Shown here: piece after piece, positions 9,391-12,103 of the stretch | Layout: every line of letters begins with the position of its first letter | How positions within the stretch are numbered: the stretch's first letter is position 1 | Assembly (NCBI GenBank): GCA_903858085.1 | Contig: CAIOHJ010000100.1 | Coordinates: forward strand, 1 to 12,103 | Source of the DNA: an uncultured Chloroflexota bacterium | Lineage (GTDB): Bacteria; Chloroflexota; Anaerolineae; Caldilineales; Caldilineaceae | Direction: 5' to 3' | Length of the DNA stretch: 12,103 nt | Made by a program: the position numbers and the translations under genes | The notes under the pieces: generated by a model | Database searches by the model: none | What the model saw: only the letters and a program-made list of their open reading frames with translations | Told to the model about the DNA's origin: nothing

Positions 9391-10194
9391 CTACGCTTCT
9401 TTGGCATCTGCGCCCATCAGGGCGGGGTCAGGGGCGCCCATGATGTTGTAGCCGCCGTCGACGTAGAGCACCTCGCCGGTGATACGGGTGGAGAGATTGC
9501 TGAGCAGGAAGAGGGCTGCCTGGCCGACATCTTCCTGGTCGATATTGCCCATTGGCGCTACCTGGCCGACATAGTGGAGGCTCTTGCGGAAGCCGCTGAC
9601 GCCTGAGGCGGCCAGTGTTTTGACGGGTCCGGCGCTGATTGCGTTGACCCGAATCTGGTCTTTGCCGAGGTCCCAGGCCAGATAGCGCACCGACGCTTCC
9701 AGGGCTGCTTTGGCGACCCCCATGACATTGTAGTTGGGGGTGACCTTTTCGGCGCCGAAGTAGGTCATTGTCACCATGGCGCCGCCGTTGGCCATCAGGG
9801 GGTGGGCGCGTTTGGCCAGGGCGATCAAGCTGTAGCAGCTCACATCCAGGGCGATGCGAAACCCGTTGCGGCTGGTGTTGACAAAGCGTCCGCCGAGCTC
9901 TTCGCTGGGGGCGAAGGCGATCGAGTGGACAAGGAAGTCGATAGTGCCAAAATGGGCGGCGACTTTGGCAAAGAGGGTGTCGATCGCCCCGTCGTCGGTC
10001 ACGTCGCACTCTTCGACAAAGGGGGCGCCGATGCTGGCGGCGAGCGGCTCGACCCGTTTTTTGAGGATTTCGCCGGCATAGCTGAAGCCCAGCTCGGCCC
10101 CTTCTGCGTGGAGTGCCTGGGCGATGCCCCAGGCGATCGAGTTTTTGTTGGCGACTCCGAAGATCAGTCCTTTTTTTCCACTGAACAGGCCCAT
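9391..10194 (-). CDS. fabI: Enoyl-[acyl-carrier-protein] reductase (NADH)
   Basis: FabI carries out the last reduction of each fatty-acid elongation cycle, enoyl-ACP to acyl-ACP with NADH, in the cytoplasm. The 267-residue protein begins MGLFSGKKGLIFGVANKNS, a nucleotide-binding start of the FabI type, with SIAWGIA next. HSIAFAP is at 90-96. The catalytic Tyr155 and Lys162 lie in NYNVMGVAK, with Tyr145 in TYFGAEK, closely matching the E. coli enzyme. ISAGPVKTLAASG and VDGGYNIMG close the fold. This is the triclosan-target type rather than FabK, FabL or FabV. Start 10194 has AAGGAGA (10207-10201) 6 nt upstream. The frame stays open far upstream across tyrS, but that is an antisense-type extension. 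The gene lies 86 bp downstream of tyrS on the same strand. Confidence 0.97.
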   Translation of the reverse strand: MGLFSGKKGLIFGVANKNSIAWGIAQALHAEGAELGFSYAGEILKKRVEPLAASIGAPFVEECDVTDDGAIDTLFAKVAAHFGTIDFLVHSIAFAPSEELGGRFVNTSRNGFRIALDVSCYSLIALAKRAHPLMANGGAMVTMTYFGAEKVTPNYNVMGVAKAALEASVRYLAWDLGKDQIRVNAISAGPVKTLAASGVSGFRKSLHYVGQVAPMGNIDQEDVGQAALFLLSNLSTRITGEVLYVDGGYNIMGAPDPALMGADAKEA

Positions 10195-10280
10195 CTCTTT
10201 TCTCCTTGGTGATGTGAGTTGGCTGGCCAGGGGAGCAACAGGCTCGGCCCTGGCGTGGGTGGTTGTCTTTTGATAGAGGG

Positions 10281-11513
<1,233 letters not shown>

Positions 11514-11557
11514 GCTCTGCTCTCTCCTCGGCAGTGTGGGCCAGGCGGCTGGCTCGG

Positions 11558-12103
11558 TTACGGCAAAAATTTGGCTTCGACGACGTTGCCCAGCTGGTTG
11601 ATGGTGAGCTGCCAGCGGCTTCCTGGCTGGCACTGGCTGAAGGCAGACTCGCTGGCCAGTGTAAAGCTGTAGCGCTGGTCATTGGCGACCACCACGCACT
11701 CGTAGCGTTCGTTGCGCTGGCCCAGCTGCTGTTGGGCCCCCAGGTTGGCGTTCGGCCAGGTGGCAGTGAGCCCGGTGCCGCGCTGAACCAGGGTGTCAAC
11801 GACTCCCAGCTGCAAAGTGGTGTAGCTGCAGAAGTCGTCGCTGACTTCGTAGACGCAGTCTTGCACGACCTGGCCCATGCCGGTGCCGGTGTCCAGCGTG
11901 TAGGGGGTGCCGCAGACCTCGCGGGCCCCGGGCTGGGGCTCTTCGCTGGTCGTTCGCACCTGGGGGCTGCAGCTCAGGTTGGCCGCTCCAGCCGGCACCT
12001 GGTCGCGCCAGCCGCTGGCGCTGACAGGCACCGGGCCCAGAATGGCCAGCGAACGTTCCCAGCGTGCATCTACGGCGGTGCCCACGCTCTGGTCGGTCTG
12101 GAA
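11558..12103 (-). CDS. Protein of unknown function, C-terminal part (5' end beyond window)
   Basis: An open frame enters from the right edge (FQTDQSVGTAVDARWERS...) and ends at TAA 11558-11560, so at least 181 residues are present and the start is outside. No family is recognised with confidence. Six cysteines are spread along the segment (LSCSP, EVCGTPY, QDCVYEV, DFCSY, YECVVV, SQCQPG), and the composition is polar with many Gln, Thr and Ser. This suggests a folded extracytoplasmic domain, possibly disulfide-bonded. No membrane segment or signal peptide is visible in this portion; one could lie upstream. The gene precedes tyrS by 44 bp on the same strand and may share its transcript. Confidence 0.75.
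   Translation of the reverse strand, partial: FQTDQSVGTAVDARWERSLAILGPVPVSASGWRDQVPAGAANLSCSPQVRTTSEEPQPGAREVCGTPYTLDTGTGMGQVVQDCVYEVSDDFCSYTTLQLGVVDTLVQRGTGLTATWPNANLGAQQQLGQRNERYECVVVANDQRYSFTLASESAFSQCQPGSRWQLTINQLGNVVEAKFLP

Noticed and set aside
10226..10254. Hairpin in the tyrS-fabI gap as a terminator
   Set aside because: GCCAGGG/CCCTGGC is only 7 bp with a 15-nt loop and no T-run on the minus strand; tyrS and fabI probably share a transcript.
11514..11633. Longer N-terminus for tyrS
   Set aside because: It would overlap the upstream gene, lacks family-like sequence, and the ATG at 11513 fits TyrRS starts.

Overview
The window is GC-rich bacterial chromosome carrying mostly housekeeping genes. 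Runs of G up to eight long, usually spelling Gly-Gly as GGG GGG, are a clear compositional trait. The gene families and protein style suggest a Chloroflexota bacterium of the Caldilineae/Anaerolineae kind. That placement is an impression from protein resemblance, not a database result.

Layout. Positions 2-6686 are a plus-strand block: gyrA (its first few codons lie before the window), a gene joined to it for an AlbA_2/GHKL-type ATP-binding regulator, a 176-bp gap with a striking palindrome cluster and an extended -10 promoter, then lepB (signal peptidase I), deoC (deoxyribose-phosphate aldolase), a 98-aa protein resembling NHLP/Os1348-type small proteins, and an MBL-fold hydrolase. The MBL gene overlaps tail-to-tail by 19 bp with a minus-strand YtcJ-type amidohydrolase (6668-8332).

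Across a short divergent promoter region lies the most notable gene, a plus-strand thioredoxin-fold protein of the peroxiredoxin-like/SelL-related group (8480-9019). Its redox motif is encoded as TGA-Pro-Phe-Cys. The reading frame is intact on both sides of the TGA, and a hairpin just downstream has the shape of a bacterial SECIS element. The gene therefore very probably encodes a selenoprotein that ordinary gene callers would truncate to its C-terminal part. A tRNA-Asp(GTC) follows, with a near-consensus promoter overlapping a perfect inverted repeat and a textbook intrinsic terminator. The rest is a minus-strand cluster, in order of transcription: a Cys-containing protein of unknown function (cut by the window edge), tyrS, then fabI.

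How they work together. gyrA, tyrS, tRNA-Asp, lepB and fabI are core functions: DNA topology, translation, secretion and fatty-acid synthesis. deoC, the MBL hydrolase and the amidohydrolase are catabolic or salvage enzymes without a clear shared pathway. No phage, insertion sequence, CRISPR array or defence system was seen. The points worth following up are the Sec-encoding redox gene and the palindrome cluster upstream of lepB.
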